Shown in pieces: positions 60,728 through 64,000 of a stretch of 64,000 nucleotides of DNA. Source of the stretch: Megachile rotundata (taxonomy: Eukaryota; Arthropoda; Insecta; Hymenoptera; Megachilidae). Where the stretch lies: positions 8,742,001 through 8,806,000 of the forward strand of contig NC_134983.1 in NCBI RefSeq assembly GCF_050947335.1, in the 5' to 3' direction. Position numbers and translations under genes: made by a program. Numbering within the stretch: the stretch's first letter is position 1; every line of letters begins with the position of its first letter. The notes beneath the pieces were generated by a model. That model did no database searches. It was not told the origin of the DNA and worked only from the letters and a program-made list of their open reading frames with translations.

Positions 60728-63020
60728 AGACATGAACATTTATATACGAAGAAATCGGTCGTTTTTAAAATTAGTTGAATCGTATCGATGACTTAATCAT
60801 AGACACGCAAATAAGTGAATGAATGAATGAATAATAAAAAAGCAGCAAGTGATATAATATAAATTATAGTATAATCAGTGTCTTTTTATGTGAAAAGACT
60901 CGTGTTTGAATGAGTTAATTGTCCAGGAATGCGTGTTTACCAAGGACCAATATATTCGAATACAAGGAATGCAGCAAGACTGTATTATTTTTTTAATAAC
61001 ACGTTTGCTATACCAATCGTTCCTAAATTTCGAACCACCAAATGTAAAGAAAAGAGTAATTGCTTCCGTATTAGATATACTTAAAATAAATAACGATGCC
61101 AGATACGTAATTTGTATAATCCTCAAACAAAGTGTTCCGCATGTTTGCTTATAATTGTTCAAAATTATAATGACTAGTTTTAATAATTTATTTTATTTCA
61201 TAACGCGTGGCGATATAATGAGAGTCTATTGCAGATATTTTCAATATCAGTCATTGCATCGACAATCATTATAGCCTAAATAAAATGATTTTAACGAAGA
61301 TATTTTGACTAATTATAAGCAAATATGAACTTCTTTTATCATAGGTATTTCCTAGAAAGATACTAGTCCTACGTCTAACATCAAAGCTAAAATTGGTAAA
61401 TACGGTATTTGTATTAAAAACAAAAAAAAAAATGGTGTACAAAATTTGAAATTTCGAATATAATACACATACTCTGTTACATTGTTCATTCGTACAAAAT
61501 ATTGCGTATGTTTTGTGAAAAAATTTTTTGAATAAATCAACTATTTTATTAATTACGCTATTGTCGATTATATATATTTATGTATGTATTATCATTCACA
61601 CGGGTAAGGTATTAACTAAGAACCAGACTACTAACGTCTAGCATTTAACTTTTATTTTGTTTACAGCTTCGTAGTCTTATACATTTTGACAAAAATTGTA
61701 AAAGAATTATAATAGGATAGCACTAAATCTAATAATAGAAATGGTGAAACATTTGTCGAAAGCTATTTTCAAATGACAAAATTCATAGAATTAATATATT
61801 TACATGTTAAAGAAATGATTACTGTGGAAATATAAGAAATGCTCGAACGTGAAGCCTTCATATCAATAGATATAAAGGTATGTTTAAATCACTTAAATAT
61901 TGTCATGACTTAAAAGTATGAGGAAAAATCGTTACATCGTCATACTGTAAATTGTATTAATACTTCACAGACATTGTAAATTTGCAAAAACATTTCAAGC
62001 TTATCTCAATATATACTGTGTATATATGAAATCTATTATTATACAGAAATTTATTTGTTTCTGTTTTGTAGACTCTTAATCGTGTAACTTTGCTATAATG
62101 TGAATCAGCACATTAACCCTTAACTATCAGTGCTTTTATATATCATTAACTCTGTAGAATATTATTGAATTATAGAAGAACTCTATTCAAATAGTTAGGT
62201 GAACACTTTTTATAGACTAGTAGCAAATGCATTCAAGGATATCAGAATATTGACAATTGATTTTTAATGATCAATTCTTAATTATATAACGCAAAATATC
62301 AAAAGTAGAAGACATTAACTACGTATAATGTCATATCTTATTAACTTTATGGTTTTGTTCGTTTTGTGCTATATTAAAAATTCATTTTGATTTAATCGTA
62401 TAATTTACAAATCAACTTTTTTTTATATATTTTGTGTCTTTATAAAAAAGTAATTTTGTGCAATATGAATTATTACATTTTGATAATGAATTCATTATGT
62501 GTAATGATTGATAACACGTTATTAAAGCATATAATATAAAAAAAAATAAACAAACGTAGAAACTGTTTAAATTCATGGAAATATACAAAAATATTTGTAT
62601 GTCTATAAATGCTGCCACAATAAAATTAAAAAATGTTAAAAACAATAATAATCTTTTTATGCAAAATGGCAAGATGTAAATCAGTTTCATATATGCAATA
62701 TAAATCTACAAATAATTAAAGTATTAATATATTACCTCTACTGTAAATATGTTAAAATCAAATATATTAATCTTTTCAATTATAAAATCTCTTTTATATT
62801 AAAATAATCTTTAATAAAATAATTATAAAATAATCTTTTCTATTCATTGAAGTAGTCATTAAAGTTTTAGAGCGACGTAAATGCTACGTCTGTATTACAG
62901 GTTTCGCACAGCATTATGGTAATATTTCTTGTTAGAAATATTCAAACTCTGAATTTTTTGATTCGCGTATATACCGCTCACGGCTCAACATGTTCGCTAA
63001 AGTATATCATCCTTTTTGGT
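60728..63020. other. Intergenic, SLC12 to DDAH
   Basis: Very AT-rich. It probably contains the 3' UTRs of the SLC12 gene (plus) and DDAH (minus), which converge here. AATAAA occurs at about 60832, 61278 and 61531, among others. Short frames here are unfamiliar and low-complexity. Confidence 0.5.
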
Positions 63021-63446
63021 TTAAATACTGCGAATATGTCTTGGTCTACGTACCAATAAACAACAAGAAGTTAAACCTGAACTAACCTTTGCTAATTCAG
63101 ACATAGGTAAAGATCTGGTTGGAAATTCAATTTTCTCTGCAAAGACTTTACTTGATTGCGGGATTTCATCCTCTGATCGATGAATCAATGTTCCATTAAC
63201 ATATAATACATTGGCAGCAGCATCTTCAGGCACAGTTAATGTTTGATAACTGTAAGTTGCCTCCCTCTCAATTCTCTAGATTGTACATAATACAAATATA
63301 TAAGCAATTATAATATAAAATTAACAGATCAGAAAAGTAGAGTAATGTACCTTCAGTACTTCCTGTGCTTCTTTTCCAGCACCCACGCATATGATATCTG
63401 GGCCAGCCATTGTAACTAAGCCTTTAAGACGTTTAGACTCAGCAAC
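63021..63446 (-). CDS. Dimethylarginine dimethylaminohydrolase (DDAH), last two exons
   Basis: DDAH hydrolyses asymmetric dimethylarginine, an inhibitor of nitric oxide synthase, to citrulline and dimethylamine. The exon 63351-63446 (minus strand) encodes LKGLVTMAGPDIICVGAGKE, equivalent to the MAGP region of human DDAH1. The exon 63021-63275 encodes SYQTLTVPEDAAANVLYVNG, then LIHRSEDEIPQSSKVF and the C-terminal LTSCCLLVRR. The phase-0 junction joins them in one frame. The remaining exons lie beyond the window. The C-terminal cysteine pair, which includes the catalytic nucleophile in DDAH, is preceded by an extra-looking Ser (TSCC rather than TCC). Confidence 0.88.
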
Positions 63447-64000
63447 CTGTGAACAATAATTATACAGAGATATATATTTTTATATTTTAATTAGTCTTAA
63501 ATTGTATTAACAAATGCAATAATGCACAAATTTTTAACATTCGTCTCTTTTTGTACACATTTTAATGTAATTATACATTATCATATGATTATATTTTATT
63601 ACAGTAAAATAAATTCATTAATATTTTAAGCATAATTTGTAGTGTATTGTAACATTTATCCACAATGCATGAAATAAGGAATTATAAGTACTGAACATAA
63701 TATTGTCTATTTCGTATAGTATTGCATACGAAAAACAATCAAATAAAATCAATCAAAATACTCATTCTGAACTTCGATCGATCATTAAAACTTGGCAATT
63801 ATAAAGATGTTGGGAACTAACTCCTACAAACATAAGCCTTATTTTTTATATAATAGTATATATCCTTTTTTATAATAATCGATTGAAGCGGTATTTTATA
63901 AAATTCTATGACGTGAAAAATATATTATTAATATTATGCAATAGAAAAATAACGTATTCACGTGCGAAAGTGAATTACAATTTTGTATATTTGTGTGCCC
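63447..64000 (-). other. DDAH intron
   Basis: AT-rich sequence upstream (in minus-strand terms) of the penultimate DDAH exon. I see no further exon before the window ends. Confidence 0.5.

Overview
The window looks like nuclear DNA of an insect, most likely a hymenopteran and probably a bee. It is AT-rich, most genes are split by short introns with GT..AG borders, and introns and spacers carry a recurrent 8-nt periodic repeat (CAAATYYY or its complement). An agrin-type gene is present, which as far as I recall Drosophila lacks. The taxonomic call is inference from gene content and style.

Layout. (1) 272-16909, plus strand: the 3' part of an agrin-like proteoglycan gene. Fifteen exons join in one open frame (1212 residues plus stop) in the order cysteine-rich module, laminin-type EGFs, follistatin/Kazal, linker, EGF/EB-like module, EGF-LG1-EGF-EGF-LG2-EGF-LG3. 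(2) About 17.2-22.3 kb: spacer without recognisable genes. (3) 22346-35238: a 12.9-kb inverted-repeat element. Arms of about 1.1 kb each carry an almost identical, intronless, self-contained F-box gene with TATA box, initiator, 24-bp operator-like palindrome and AATAAA. The 10-kb interior has no convincing protein gene; it holds direct repeats, three tandem arrays, and a nested 2.4-kb TIR element whose core is a 1.3-kb palindrome carrying CTCF-like motifs at about 196-bp spacing. This is the most unusual part of the window. (4) 36067-36649, plus: FAM177-like gene. (5) 37442-41155, minus: 11-exon gene for ankyrin repeats fused to a GH20-like hexosaminidase fold without the catalytic Asp-Glu, divergent from (6) 41777-43199, plus: UBL7-like ubiquitin-like/UBA protein. 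(7) 46546-60727, plus: complete 17-exon SLC12 Na-K-Cl cotransporter (1050 aa). (8) 63021-63446, minus: last two exons of dimethylarginine dimethylaminohydrolase (DDAH).

The cellular genes do not form a pathway; they are ordinary neighbours. The interesting material is the F-box element, two agrin peculiarities (a skippable Tyr/Asp/Glu-rich exon in LG3 and an 88-residue span inside one EGF domain), oppositely oriented repeat blocks in two agrin introns, and the apparently catalytically dead ankyrin-GH20 protein. Exon borders were placed by eye from splice sites and reading phase. For the agrin, GH20 and SLC12 genes the summed exon lengths are exact multiples of three, which supports the models.
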